From Burkholderia sp. NRF60-BP8 (GTDB lineage: Bacteria > Pseudomonadota > Gammaproteobacteria > Burkholderiales > Burkholderiaceae): a DNA stretch of 64,000 bases. Under the pieces are notes generated by a model. It was not told the origin of the DNA. It did no database searches and saw only the letters and a program-made list of their open reading frames with translations. Shown here in pieces: positions 54,825-63,625 of this stretch (positions are counted from its first letter, which is position 1; every line of letters begins with the position of its first letter). The DNA is taken from the NCBI RefSeq assembly GCF_001522585.2, contig NZ_CP013372.1, positions 2,294,001 to 2,358,000 of the forward strand, read 5' to 3'. Both the position numbers and the translations under genes were made by a program.

Positions 54825-54944
54825 CGTGTCGCGCCGCCCGGCCGTTCGGCTCGCCGCCGGACGGCCCGCGGCTCCGACGGCAGGACGAGCCCGCTGCGCA
54901 CCACGCGGCGGGCCTCGGTCAACCCAAGCTTTAAGGACGTCACC

Positions 54945-55607
54945 GTGAACAAACTCGCTCTTGCGCTCGCGCTTTCCGCAATGGCCCTCGCCGCGTGCTC
55001 GACCGCATCCGGCCCGACCTTCAGCGCCTCCGAACTGCAGCCGCGCGACGGCGTGCGCACCTTCCAGGTGGACTGCCACGGCCTGCTGTCGGGCCCGCAG
55101 ACCTGCATGAAGGCAGCCCGCAAGATCTGCGGCGACGAGCCCGTGCGCGCCGTCGACTCGGCCCGCGCGCTGCGCGACAAATCCGATCCGGCCACGCTGG
55201 TCTTCCAGTGCGGCGCCGCGCCCGCCGCAGCAACCCCGGCCGCCGAGCCGGCCGCCGCCGTGGTCGAACGCGTGAACCTGTCGGGCGACGCGCTGTTCGC
55301 CACCGATCACGCGACGCTCGCACCGACCGCGCGCGAATCGCTCGACCGGCTGCTGAGCGAGCGCGCCGACCGCACGTACTCGCAAGTGACGGTCACCGGC
55401 TTCACCGATTCGGTGGGCAGCGACGACTACAACCTCGCGCTGTCGAAGCGCCGCGCCGAATCGGTCGCCGCCTATCTGAAGGCGCACGGGCTGAAGACCG
55501 ACTCGATGACGGTCTCGGGCCGCGGCAAGGCCGATCCGGTTGCCTCGAACGCGACGCCGGAAGGCCGCGCCAGCAACCGCCGCGTCGAAATCCGGCTGCA
55601 GCACTGA
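54945..55607 (+). CDS. OmpA-family lipoprotein
   Basis: 220 residues from a GTG start behind AAGG. A lipobox (SAMALAAC, Cys about 18) marks a lipoprotein. The N-terminal half has three further cysteines (CHGLLSGPQTC, KICGDE). The C-terminal OmpA-like peptidoglycan-binding domain shows VTVTGFTDSVGSDDYNLALS, KRRAESVAAYL and ASNRRVEIRL. It follows the adhesin by 120 bp in the same direction. OmpA-like partners of this kind occur beside trimeric autotransporters in Burkholderia and may help anchor or stabilise the trimer; this role is inferred. Confidence 0.9.
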   Translation: MNKLALALALSAMALAACSTASGPTFSASELQPRDGVRTFQVDCHGLLSGPQTCMKAARKICGDEPVRAVDSARALRDKSDPATLVFQCGAAPAAATPAAEPAAAVVERVNLSGDALFATDHATLAPTARESLDRLLSERADRTYSQVTVTGFTDSVGSDDYNLALSKRRAESVAAYLKAHGLKTDSMTVSGRGKADPVASNATPEGRASNRRVEIRLQH

Positions 55608-55982
55608 GCCGCCCGTGGCCGCGCGATCCGGCGGCCCACCGCACCGCGCCGGCGGGCCGCCGGACGACCGGGCGCCGCTTCGTCGGCGCCCGTTCCCGTT
55701 GGCCGGCGGCGATGTCAAAGTTCGTCACGTCCTGCCAAAACCGGCGGTTTCCATGCCACAATCGCCGGCAGACAGTTGCCGGGGCAGCCTGCCCGACGCG
55801 TGCCGTGCGAGGCGTGCCGGCGACACGCCGGAATCCGGCTGCCGGCCGCGCGAATCCCGTCGCCCGATTCGCGCACGGCGGCGCACCGGCACGAATCCAA
55901 CCATGACGATCCACGGCGCGCCGCTGCCGGCCAGACGCTCGACGCGATGCCCGGACGCACGACGCCGCAGAGGAAACAACCG
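55608..55982 (+). other. Intergenic region with two GC hairpins
   Basis: 375 bp without a supported gene. Two perfect inverted repeats are visible: a 10-bp stem (CCGGCGGCCC/GGGCCGCCGG) at 55628-55663, and an 8-bp stem (GGGCGCCG/CGGCGCCC) just after it. Neither has a T-run. They may reduce read-through from the adhesin-ompA unit into the DUF2827 genes. AGAGGAAA at 55970-55976 is the ribosome site of the next gene. Confidence 0.5.
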
Positions 55983-57128
55983 GTGACGGACATCAATGAA
56001 GCCGCCGCGAGCGGCACCCGCAAGCAACGGCCGGCGGTCGGCATCTCGCTGTTTGCGCGCGACGGCCAGGCGATCTGGGAGAACGGCATTCACCAGAACA
56101 TCGCGTTCCTCGCGATGATGCTCAAGCGTTCGGATCGCGTCGGCCCCGTCTATTTCCTGAACGGCGGCGACGCCAACGCGCTGCCGGCCGGCCTCGAACT
56201 CGACGGCCTCGACGTCCCGCTCGTGAAACCCGCCGACGTCACGCACGAACTCGACGTCGTGATCGAAATGGGCGCGCAGTTGCCGGTCGAATGGCTCAGG
56301 CACATGAAGGCGCTCGGCAAGAAGATCGCCGCGTTCTTCTGCGGGCACGTGTATGCGGGCCTGTGCGAAACGCCGATCTTCGGGAAACCGTCGGGGCACG
56401 TGTTCAACGGTGCACCGTTCGACGAAGTGTGGCTGCTGCCGCAATACGACAAGACCGCCGCGCCGATGCTGCAGACGATCCTGCGCGCGCCCGTCCACCT
56501 GATGCCGCACATCTGGTCGCCGTACTTCCTCGAGCGCCGCGTGGCCACGCTCGCCGACGAAGGCGCGACGTTCGGCTATCGGCCCGGCCAGCGGCCGTGG
56601 AAGCTCGCGACGCTCGAGCCGAACATCTCGGTCGCCAAGTCCTGCCATTACCCGATGCTCGCATGCGACGAGTTCTATCGCGCGCGGCCCGACGCGGTGC
56701 AGCACATGTTCGTCGTCAACTCGATGCACATGAAGGAACATCCGACCTTCGTGCACTTCGCGAACAGCCTCGATCTCGTGCGCGAGCACAAGGCGACGTT
56801 CGAACCGCGGCTCGACCTGCCGGGCTTCATGGCGCGTCACGCGGATGCGGTCGTGTCGCACCACTGGGAAAACGGGCAGAACTATCTGTATTACGACGTG
56901 CTGTACGGCGGCTATCCGCTGATCCACAACTCGACGCTGATCGGCGACGCCGGCTATTACTACCCGGACTTCGACTCGGCCGCCGGCGGCCGCGCGCTGC
57001 TCGAAGCGTGGCTGCATCACGACGAACGCCTCGACGACTACCGCGCGAAGGCGGGCCGGCTGCTGCAGTCGGTCTCGATCGACAACCCCGCGAACCTCGA
57101 CGCGTTCGTCTCGCGTCTGGTCGCCTGA
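55983..57128 (+). CDS. DUF2827 protein, putative glycosyltransferase (copy A)
   Basis: 381 residues from a GTG start (VTDINEAAAS) eight bases after AGAGGAAA; an upstream ATG at 55947 is less likely. DUF2827 features: GISLFARDGQAIWENGIHQN at 21-40, LDVVIEMGAQ, LMPHIWSPYFLERR, LEPNISVAKSCHYPML, and the block VVSHHWENGQNYLYYDVLYG then GYPLIHNS and GYYYPDFD. The last block resembles the donor-binding C-terminal half of GT-B glycosyltransferases. No signal peptide, so it is cytoplasmic. A second paralogue follows after 14 bp. Confidence 0.8.
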   Translation: MTDINEAAASGTRKQRPAVGISLFARDGQAIWENGIHQNIAFLAMMLKRSDRVGPVYFLNGGDANALPAGLELDGLDVPLVKPADVTHELDVVIEMGAQLPVEWLRHMKALGKKIAAFFCGHVYAGLCETPIFGKPSGHVFNGAPFDEVWLLPQYDKTAAPMLQTILRAPVHLMPHIWSPYFLERRVATLADEGATFGYRPGQRPWKLATLEPNISVAKSCHYPMLACDEFYRARPDAVQHMFVVNSMHMKEHPTFVHFANSLDLVREHKATFEPRLDLPGFMARHADAVVSHHWENGQNYLYYDVLYGGYPLIHNSTLIGDAGYYYPDFDSAAGGRALLEAWLHHDERLDDYRAKAGRLLQSVSIDNPANLDAFVSRLVA

Positions 57129-57142
57129 ACCGGAGCATACGC

Positions 57143-58297
57143 ATGTCGGACTCCAATGCCCGTCAAGCGCCCGGCGAGGGCAAGCGTCTCGTCGTCGGCG
57201 TGTCGCTGTTCGTGCGCGGCGCCGGCCAGTCGCTGTGGGAAAACGGCATTTTCCAGAACTGCCTGCTGCTGATCCTGTTGCTGCGCCAATCGCCGCTCGT
57301 CGCCGAAGCCGTGATGGTGAACGGCGGCGAACACGTTGCCGATCCGCAGATGATGCTCGGCGAGTGGGACGTGCCGCTGCTGTCGATGGACGAAGCGCTC
57401 GAGCGCTGCGACGTGCTGATCGAAATGAGCGCGCAGTTCGGCGCGGACTACCTGCGCGCGTTCCGCGAGCGCGGCGGCAAGGTGGTCACGATGCGGGTCG
57501 GCAACGACTACGTGATCGACATCGAACGCGCGATGTTCGACAAGCCGTCGGGCTTCCTGTTCTCGGGCGCGCCGTACGACGCGGTGTGGACGATTCCCGA
57601 GTTCGAGCGCTCGTGCCTGCACTACTACCAGACGGGCCTGCGCGCGCCGGTCACGATCGTCCCGCACATCTGGCACCCGATGCTGTTCGACAAGGCGCGC
57701 GCGACGCTCGGCGCCGGCTTGACGTTCGGCTATCAGCCCGGCAAGCCGCGCTGGCGCGTGACGATGTTCGAGCCGAACATCTGCATGGTGAAGACGAGCA
57801 TCATTCCGATGCTGATCACGGAAGAGGCTTACCGTGCGAATCCGGCCTTCCTCGAATTCGTGCGCGTGTGCAACACGATTCACCTGAAGGATCACACGAC
57901 GTTCATCCATTTCGCGAAGAGTCTCGACATCGTCGAGCACGGCATCACGACGTTCGAAAGCCGCTATGCGGTATACGAGTTCATGGCCGCGTACGGCGAT
58001 GCGGTGGTGTCGCACACGTGGGAGAACGCGCAGAACTACCTGTACTACGAGCTGCTGTACGGCGACTATCCGCTGATCCACAACTCGCCGTTCCTCGGCA
58101 AGGCCGGGTATTTCTATCCGGACTTCGACTGCCAGGCGGGCGGCCGCGCACTGTTGAAGGCGTTCGCCGAGCACGACGCGAACCTGGAAGGGTACCGCGA
58201 GCAGTCGAGGCATGTGCTCAGCTCGGTCAGCATCTACAACCCCGAGAACGTCGCGGCCTATACGGACGCGATCGCCGCCCTCTATCGCGACGCGTGA
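57143..58297 (+). CDS. DUF2827 protein, putative glycosyltransferase (copy B)
   Basis: 384 residues. Shared blocks: GVSLFVRGAGQSLWENGIFQ, CDVLIEMSAQ, IVPHIWHPMLFDKAR, FEPNICMVKTSIIPML and VVSHTWENAQNYLYYELLYG, then DYPLIHNS and GYFYPDFD. It is the closest relative of copy A in order of motifs, but the middle differs (KVVTMRVGNDYVIDIERAMF), as expected for different acceptors or donors. It is tightly linked to copy A (14 bp) and followed by the DUF4019 gene. Confidence 0.8.
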   Translation: MSDSNARQAPGEGKRLVVGVSLFVRGAGQSLWENGIFQNCLLLILLLRQSPLVAEAVMVNGGEHVADPQMMLGEWDVPLLSMDEALERCDVLIEMSAQFGADYLRAFRERGGKVVTMRVGNDYVIDIERAMFDKPSGFLFSGAPYDAVWTIPEFERSCLHYYQTGLRAPVTIVPHIWHPMLFDKARATLGAGLTFGYQPGKPRWRVTMFEPNICMVKTSIIPMLITEEAYRANPAFLEFVRVCNTIHLKDHTTFIHFAKSLDIVEHGITTFESRYAVYEFMAAYGDAVVSHTWENAQNYLYYELLYGDYPLIHNSPFLGKAGYFYPDFDCQAGGRALLKAFAEHDANLEGYREQSRHVLSSVSIYNPENVAAYTDAIAALYRDA

Positions 58298-58323
58298 CGC
58301 GCCGCCCTTTCAGGACCCTCACC

Positions 58324-58791
58324 ATGAACGCACGCACGCCCCTCACTCGCGCAAAATGGCTGATCGGCTGCGCCGCCGCATCGATCGCGATCGGCGCGCA
58401 CGCGCAATCCGCCGGCGAATCGGCCGACGCGCTGCTCCGCGACTCGGATGCGGTGTTCAAGCAGCTCGACGCCGGCCAGTACGGCGCGGTGTGGACCGAC
58501 GCCGCACCGTTCGTCAAGGCGCGCTTCAAGCAGGACCAGTTCGCGGCACAGATGCAGCAGGCACGCCAGTCGGTCGGCGCGGTCGACCATCGCGGCTGGG
58601 CGCAAATCACGCGGATCCGCTACAGCAACTCGTCGTCGATGCCCGACGGCCTGTACGCGAACGTCGACTACACGACGACGCTCGCGAGCGGTGCGACCGT
58701 TTACGAAAAGCTGAGCTTTCGTCTCGATGACGACGGCCGCTGGCGCCTGACGGGCTATGTGCCGCGCCGGTCGCAAAACTTCACGCAATAA
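58324..58791 (+). CDS. DUF4019 secreted protein
   Basis: 155 residues. Signal peptide (RAKWLIGCAAASIAIGAHAQ) and a small alpha+beta domain: DAVFKQLDAGQYGAVWTDAA, FAAQMQQARQSVG, VDYTTTLASGATVYEKLSFR and DDDGRWRLTGY. DUF4019 domains resemble NTF2-like folds; function unknown. It sits between DUF2827 copies B and C with gaps of 26 and 33 bp, so it is probably in the same operon. A periplasmic protein inside a run of cytoplasmic enzymes hints at an envelope-linked process. Confidence 0.85.
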   Translation: MNARTPLTRAKWLIGCAAASIAIGAHAQSAGESADALLRDSDAVFKQLDAGQYGAVWTDAAPFVKARFKQDQFAAQMQQARQSVGAVDHRGWAQITRIRYSNSSSMPDGLYANVDYTTTLASGATVYEKLSFRLDDDGRWRLTGYVPRRSQNFTQ

Positions 58792-58824
58792 GCGGCGCAC
58801 GCGCCCGCTCACGGAGCCGATCCG

Positions 58825-59961
58825 ATGAAACTCAATGTCGCGATAACGATGAACGTGCAGCGCGACGCGACGCAGTCGATCTGGTACAACGGCGCGAACC
58901 AGCACTGCGTGTACCTGTACATGCTGCTGAAGCAATCGCCGCTGATCGGCGAAGTCTGGCTCGCGCACGACGATGGCGTCACCGAGTATCCGCAGGCGCT
59001 GATGCTGGACGCGTTCGGCGACGCGCTGCGGCCGCTGTCGGCCATCATCCACCAGACCGATCTGCTGATCGAGATGAATGCGTTCGTCGATCCGTCGCAC
59101 ACGGACGCCGTGCGCGGCCGCGGCGGCAAGTGCGTGTCGTACCGCTTCGGCAACGACTACGTGATCGCGGTCGAGACGATCAACTTCGAGAAGAACGACT
59201 GGCGGCCGAACCCGAACCGCGTGCAGTTCGACGAGATCTGGACGAATCCGCAGCACATGCACACGTGCGCGGCCTATTTCCAGGCCGTGTACCGCGCGCC
59301 GGTGATCGAGCTGCCGCACATCTGGTCGCCGTATTTCATCGAGCGCAGCCTCGACGCAGACCCCGAACTGAAGGCGCGCTTCGGCTACCGCAATCGCGGC
59401 ACGGCCAAGCGCATCGCGTTCTTCGAGCCGAACCTGAACGTCGTGAAGAGCGCGATCGTGCCGATGCTCGCCGCGAATGCGTGCTACGTCGAACATCCGG
59501 AGCTGGTCGAGCACGTGTACATGACCAACACGTTCGACAAGAAGGAAAACGTCGCCTTCAAGCATCTCGCGCTCGGGCTCGAAATGGTGCGCGACGGCAA
59601 GGCCACTGCCGACGTGCGCGCGCCGTTCGTCGCATGGGCTGCGCATCACACCGACATCGTCGTGTCGCACCACTGGGAAAACGGCCTGAACTATCTGCTG
59701 TACGACGCGCTGTACGGCAACTACCCGCTCGTGCACAACTCGCCGTTCCTGCGCGACGTCGGCTATTACTATCCGGACTTCGAGATCTTCGATGCGGCTC
59801 GCGCGATCGCGACCGCCGCGCAAACGCACGACGCGCGCCTCGACGACTACGCGGCGGCGGCTCGCCGCTGCCTGCACCAGGTCGACACGCTCGCCGAGCA
59901 CAATGTGAGCGCCTATTCCACGCAGATCCAGCACCTGTTCGCCGGCCGCTCGCTCGGCTGA
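58825..59961 (+). CDS. DUF2827 protein, putative glycosyltransferase (copy C)
   Basis: 378 residues. The family blocks are ATQSIWYNGANQHCVYLYML, TDLLIEMNAF, ELPHIWSPYFIERS, FEPNLNVVKSAIVPML and VVSHHWENGLNYLLYDALYG, then NYPLVHNS and GYYYPDFE. The middle carries KCVSYRFGNDYVIAVETINF, similar to copy B. It closes the rightward run and ends 24 bp before a convergent gene. Confidence 0.8.
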   Translation: MKLNVAITMNVQRDATQSIWYNGANQHCVYLYMLLKQSPLIGEVWLAHDDGVTEYPQALMLDAFGDALRPLSAIIHQTDLLIEMNAFVDPSHTDAVRGRGGKCVSYRFGNDYVIAVETINFEKNDWRPNPNRVQFDEIWTNPQHMHTCAAYFQAVYRAPVIELPHIWSPYFIERSLDADPELKARFGYRNRGTAKRIAFFEPNLNVVKSAIVPMLAANACYVEHPELVEHVYMTNTFDKKENVAFKHLALGLEMVRDGKATADVRAPFVAWAAHHTDIVVSHHWENGLNYLLYDALYGNYPLVHNSPFLRDVGYYYPDFEIFDAARAIATAAQTHDARLDDYAAAARRCLHQVDTLAEHNVSAYSTQIQHLFAGRSLG

Positions 59962-59985
59962 GTTCCTTCACACGCCCCGGTTGCG

Positions 59986-60489
59986 TTACGCCAGTACCCG
60001 ATCGCCGCTTTGCGCGGCGAACGCGCGACCATGCCGCCGCCCCATGCGCGCGAGCACCGCGAAACAACGGGTGGCCGACCGGCCTGCCCCGCCCGATTGC
60101 CTGACGAGGCTGTCGGATACGCCGCGCGCGATCGCCGACTCGTCGCCGCACGCGCCGGCGATGACCCCCGCGTAATAGTGCCGCGCCGCGAGTTCGCGGC
60201 CGCCCGCGTCGAGCGGGCTCATCCGCTGAATACGGCGCGCGACGATCGTCAGGCCATTGAGACAGGACGCGACGTCGATCGGCGCATCGGTCGCTTCGGC
60301 GCCGAGTTGCCCCAGCATGTCGACCAGTTCGGCGATCGCGACCAGGTCGCGCGCATCGGCCGCCTGCGTGCCCGTTCCGCCTCCGGCTTTCGTTCCCGCC
60401 ATGCCCACGCCCCTTTGCGATTCGTCCCGCTCCGCGCCCCTGCTCCCGACGCACACCCCGCGCGCCGCCCCGCCCGCTCCCGCGGTCAT
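59986..60489 (-). CDS. Hypothetical protein coupled to the EAL gene
   Basis: 167 residues from the ATG overlapping the EAL gene stop (ATGA). The first 45 residues are Gly/Ala-rich and perhaps disordered; a start at 60402 (MAGTKAGGG) is an alternative. The conserved-looking part has DLVAIAELVDMLGQLGAE, IDVASCLNGLTIVARRI and ELAARHYYAGVIAGACGDES, mainly helical. No family recognised. The coupling suggests it works with the EAL protein. Confidence 0.55.
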   Translation of the reverse strand: MTAGAGGAARGVCVGSRGAERDESQRGVGMAGTKAGGGTGTQAADARDLVAIAELVDMLGQLGAEATDAPIDVASCLNGLTIVARRIQRMSPLDAGGRELAARHYYAGVIAGACGDESAIARGVSDSLVRQSGGAGRSATRCFAVLARMGRRHGRAFAAQSGDRVLA

Positions 60490-61289
60490 GCGGCGGCCGG
60501 CGATCGCCACGAAAACCGGATGCCCTGCGCCCACGTGACGCCGGCATCCACGATGATCTGTCGGTCGGTCTCGCTTTCCACGCCTTCGACGACGACGTGC
60601 CGCGCACCTTCATGCGCAAACGCGATCAGCCGGCGGAACTGGTAGCGGCCGATCGCGTTGCGCTTGATCAGCGACAGGATCGAGCGGTCGAGCTTCACGA
60701 TGTCGGGATTGCCGACCACCAGATTGTTCAATGCGCTGAAACCGACGCCGAAATCGTCGATCGCGATCCGGCACCCGGCCCGCTGGAAGCGGGACACGAA
60801 CGACCGGCCGGCGACCGGGTTCAGCGGCCCCGTCTCCGTGATCTCGACCACCAGCCGCGCCGCCACCGACGGCTCGCGCTCGAGCCGCCTGAAAATCGCC
60901 AGCCACGCGTCGTCCACGACCGCGCTTGCCGCCGCGACGTTGCAACCGTACACGGCGCCCGGATCGGCGCGCAGCGCATCGATCGTGCGGCCGACCACCA
61001 GCCAGTCGAACCAGCGCATCAGCCCGAGCGCTTCGAGGCGCGGCAGAAACGCGAGCGGCGGCAGCGCATCGCGCTCACCCCACCGCAGCCGCGCCAGGCA
61101 TTCCTCGTACAGCACGCCGCCCGACAGGTCGGCGCGGCACACGGGCTCGCGCGCGAATCCGAGCCGGCTTTCGACGAAACTGCGCACCGACGCAAGATCG
61201 GGGTGATCGTCGGGTGCCCCGAACACGAGATCGATTTCGTTGCGATTCGCTTTCCGATTCGCCTCCTGGCGAGCTTCGACCGCATTCAT
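60486..61289 (-). CDS. EAL-domain protein
   Basis: 267 residues with a single EAL domain and no GGDEF, sensor or membrane part. Signature positions: YEECLARLRW in place of EALLRW, VVEITETG, AIDDFGVGFSALNNL and HVVVEGVE. The Glu of the first motif, the DDFG pair and the last Glu are kept, but the usual NxN and KID motifs are altered (YGCNVAAAS, VKLDRS). It may be a weak c-di-GMP phosphodiesterase or only a binder. Next to an adhesin locus it could tune adhesion; that is inference. Confidence 0.82.
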   Translation of the reverse strand: MNAVEARQEANRKANRNEIDLVFGAPDDHPDLASVRSFVESRLGFAREPVCRADLSGGVLYEECLARLRWGERDALPPLAFLPRLEALGLMRWFDWLVVGRTIDALRADPGAVYGCNVAAASAVVDDAWLAIFRRLEREPSVAARLVVEITETGPLNPVAGRSFVSRFQRAGCRIAIDDFGVGFSALNNLVVGNPDIVKLDRSILSLIKRNAIGRYQFRRLIAFAHEGARHVVVEGVESETDRQIIVDAGVTWAQGIRFSWRSPAAA

Positions 61290-61902
61290 CCGGCGCTCCG
61301 GCTAATGGCGAGCCGCCGATCGCGGCTCGACCTCAACACATAGGCGGAACGAGCCGACCTCGACGCGCTCCGCCGCCCACCCGGCCCATCCTGTATGTCG
61401 ATTTTTTCCGGGGAGCGTACTGTTCGCTTCGGCGCCGTCAAATTCGATATTTTTTACGCTATTCGGTTACTTTAAATACACCACGCGCGCACGATACCGA
61501 CAGTGCGACAGGTTACACAACGGGAATTACAAGACCCCAAAAAAACGAATCGTTTATCTTTTTCATTCTGCCGGTTTTATCAGAATCGCCTTTTCCGGAC
61601 TTACTCGTCCCACGAATCGGGACGCCATCGATTGTTCAGATAAATACCGCGTCATGAAGTGCCGCCCGTGCTCGATACGCAGGTCGAAACATCCGTCTCC
61701 GCACATGCCATCTCTCACGCGAAACCCGCCGCCGCGCGTCATTCGATCATCGCAGCGTTCAATTTTCACGTTTCAAACGACATTATCAAGATTCCAAACG
61801 GAATCAATCCCCGTTTAACCAATAATACCAACTTCAATTATATGAAGATTATCGATTGAAACATATTTAACAATCCTTCCGACTTGTTAACCTATAAACT
61901 TG

Positions 61903-61985
61903 TTTTCGACGGACTTCCCTCGGAGCCGTCAATTTCGTGCCTTCGAAAACCGTCGAATCCATTGGGTTCGGCGGTTTCTTTTTTT
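61903..61985 (+). ncRNA. Candidate small RNA ending in a terminator
   Basis: A rightward terminator (stem CCGTCGAA 61950-61957 with TTCGGCGG 61967-61974, then TTTCTTTTTTT) follows no rightward gene. TATAAA at 61893-61898 could be a -10 box, and a GACGG/CCGTC hairpin lies between. An 80-nt transcript would fit. No good -35 was seen, so this is tentative. Confidence 0.35.
61950..61985 (+). terminator. Rho-independent terminator in the AT-rich gap
   Basis: An 8-bp stem with one G-U pair, a 9-base loop and an 11-base T-rich tail. It faces right, away from the EAL gene, and has no protein gene in front of it for more than 600 bp on that strand. Confidence 0.75.
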
Positions 61986-62071
61986 AACGGCACGATTTCG
62001 TCAGACATGAGGGCGGGACAAACCCGACGGCGGACGGCGGCGCAACGAACGTGCGCCGCGGATACTCGGCG

Positions 62072-63214
62072 CTAGGCGGCCGGCGCGCCGATCAGGTTCG
62101 CGAGCAGCGCGTCATACTCGGCGACGAGCGCCGGATTCGCCGACGTGTAACGGCCGAGGATCTCGCGCTGGCGCCGCGTATACGCTTGCCAGTCGTCGTC
62201 GTGCGTATGCAGCGCGCGCAGCAGCGCATCGGCGCCCTGCTGCACGTCGTTGTCCGGATAGTAGTAGCCGAGATCGGGCGCGAGGCTCGCGTTGTGCACG
62301 AGCGGATAACCCTGCCAGCACACGTCGAAATAGAAATAGTTCAGCGGGTTCGACCATTGGTGCGACACGACGATATCGGTCAGGTCGGCCAGGAACAGCG
62401 GCGTTTCGAAGCGCCCGACGAAGCTCGCCTTGCCCGCGCGCACGATGTCCAGGTAATTCATCAGCATCACGAACTCGGGGCTGTCGTGCGCGAGGCGATC
62501 GGCATTCGTCACGTGCGCGAAGCAGATCGCGTCGGGGTCGCGCCGATACGCTTCGTCGATGATCAGCATCGGATACACGCAGAACTTCACGACGTCGTGG
62601 TTCGGCTCCATCACCGTGAGCCGCTTGCCGGGCTCGCTGCGCGGCCGGTATTCGCCGCGCTCGGGCAGCGACTGCGCGCGTTCGGTCAGGAACATCGGAT
62701 CCCACACGAACGGCACGACGCGCCCCGGGCAGCGACGCAGCGACTGCAGGAACGGCAGCGACGACGGCGCGATCTGCGGAATCGCCCATACCTCGTCGTA
62801 GCCGCGGTTGATGAACAGCGAATCCCACAGCCGACGGCCGAACAGGATCGACTCCATCACGTTGATGTACTCGACGCCGCAGCAATAGCTGACCAGCTTC
62901 ACGCCGCGCGCTTTCAGATAAGCCGTCTGCTCGCCGTTGATCTGCCCGCCCAGCTCGATCACCACGTCGAGCGCATCCTTCATGTCCGCGAACGCGCGCG
63001 TGTCGTACACGTTGCGATCCCACGGCAGCGCGTCGGTGAGCGGCACGTCGGTCGTGTTGACCAGCGTCACGCGGTAGCCGTGCGGCGACGCCATCAGCAG
63101 CTTCGCGAGGAACAGCGCGTTCTGCTTGATGCCGTTGATCCACAGGCTTTCGTCGGGGGCACGCAATCCGATCGTGATACCGATGCGCAGGCCGGTCAGG
63201 ACAGGAGACGTCAT
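62072..63214 (-). CDS. DUF2827 protein, putative glycosyltransferase (copy D)
   Basis: 380 residues on the opposite strand. Family blocks: GITIGLRAPDESLWINGIKQ, LDVVIELGGQINGEQTAYLK, VVPFVWDPMFLTER, MEPNHDVVKFCVYPML and VVSHQWSNPLNYFYFDVCWQ, then GYPLVHNASL and GYYYPDND. It is the most divergent of the four, with HNAS in place of HNS and a longer C-terminus. The start follows CAGGAGACG. It faces the partial glycosyltransferase gene divergently. Confidence 0.8.
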   Translation of the reverse strand: MTSPVLTGLRIGITIGLRAPDESLWINGIKQNALFLAKLLMASPHGYRVTLVNTTDVPLTDALPWDRNVYDTRAFADMKDALDVVIELGGQINGEQTAYLKARGVKLVSYCCGVEYINVMESILFGRRLWDSLFINRGYDEVWAIPQIAPSSLPFLQSLRRCPGRVVPFVWDPMFLTERAQSLPERGEYRPRSEPGKRLTVMEPNHDVVKFCVYPMLIIDEAYRRDPDAICFAHVTNADRLAHDSPEFVMLMNYLDIVRAGKASFVGRFETPLFLADLTDIVVSHQWSNPLNYFYFDVCWQGYPLVHNASLAPDLGYYYPDNDVQQGADALLRALHTHDDDWQAYTRRQREILGRYTSANPALVAEYDALLANLIGAPAA

Positions 63215-63621
63215 CGTCGGCGGGATGGAAGGTTGAACGGGAATGGCATGGCGCAGTGTAGCGCGCGAAGCGCCGCCCGCGTCAAGCGGCGGCAACCCGG
63301 CATTTTAGCGGAGGCAGCCGGCCGCACACTGTCAGGGATGGTCAGCGCGCGGCCCGGCCGGGCCAATCCGTCCGACCGTTATGCGATACTCGTGCCGCCC
63401 GGTGGCCGGTTTTCCCGGGACATTCGAACGGGCAGCACGCTACCTCGCCGCACCACGATCAAAACCGAGGCACACAGAATGGAATACGATGCCGCGCAAG
63501 GCTTCCAGGCCGTCCATGACGAACCGGGGCGACGCTCGCAGAAAGGCGTATCGGGATGGGGCGCCGAGCCGAAGAACGCCGCGCGGTGCGTGTGCGCGCC
63601 TCCCCGCGTTCGGAACGCGCG
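63215..63621. other. Divergent intergenic region
   Basis: About 400 bp between DUF2827 copy D and the rightward glycosyltransferase-like gene. It should contain both promoters; none is obvious. A small open frame fills its right part (see 63479-63625). Confidence 0.4.
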
Positions 63622-63625
63622 ATGA
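63479..63625 (+). CDS. Small open frame coupled to the next gene (doubtful)
   Basis: 48 residues (MEYDAAQGFQAVHDEPGRRS ...). Its TGA overlaps the next ATG (ATGA), the coupling seen in many true gene pairs here. There is no clear ribosome site and no recognised domain. It may be a leader peptide or chance. Confidence 0.25.
   Translation: MEYDAAQGFQAVHDEPGRRSQKGVSGWGAEPKNAARCVCAPPRVRNAR

Larger units (their letters stand above)
61290..62071. other. AT-rich intergenic region
   Basis: About 780 bp without a supported gene, with AT content far above the flanks from about 61430 to 61990. It should hold the promoter of the leftward EAL gene. A rightward terminator lies at 61950-61985 and a perfect hairpin (GCGGCGCA/TGCGCCGC, 7-base loop) at 62037-62059, 12 bp beyond the DUF2827 copy D stop. 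Short open frames here have AT-driven composition and no ribosome sites. Confidence 0.55.
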
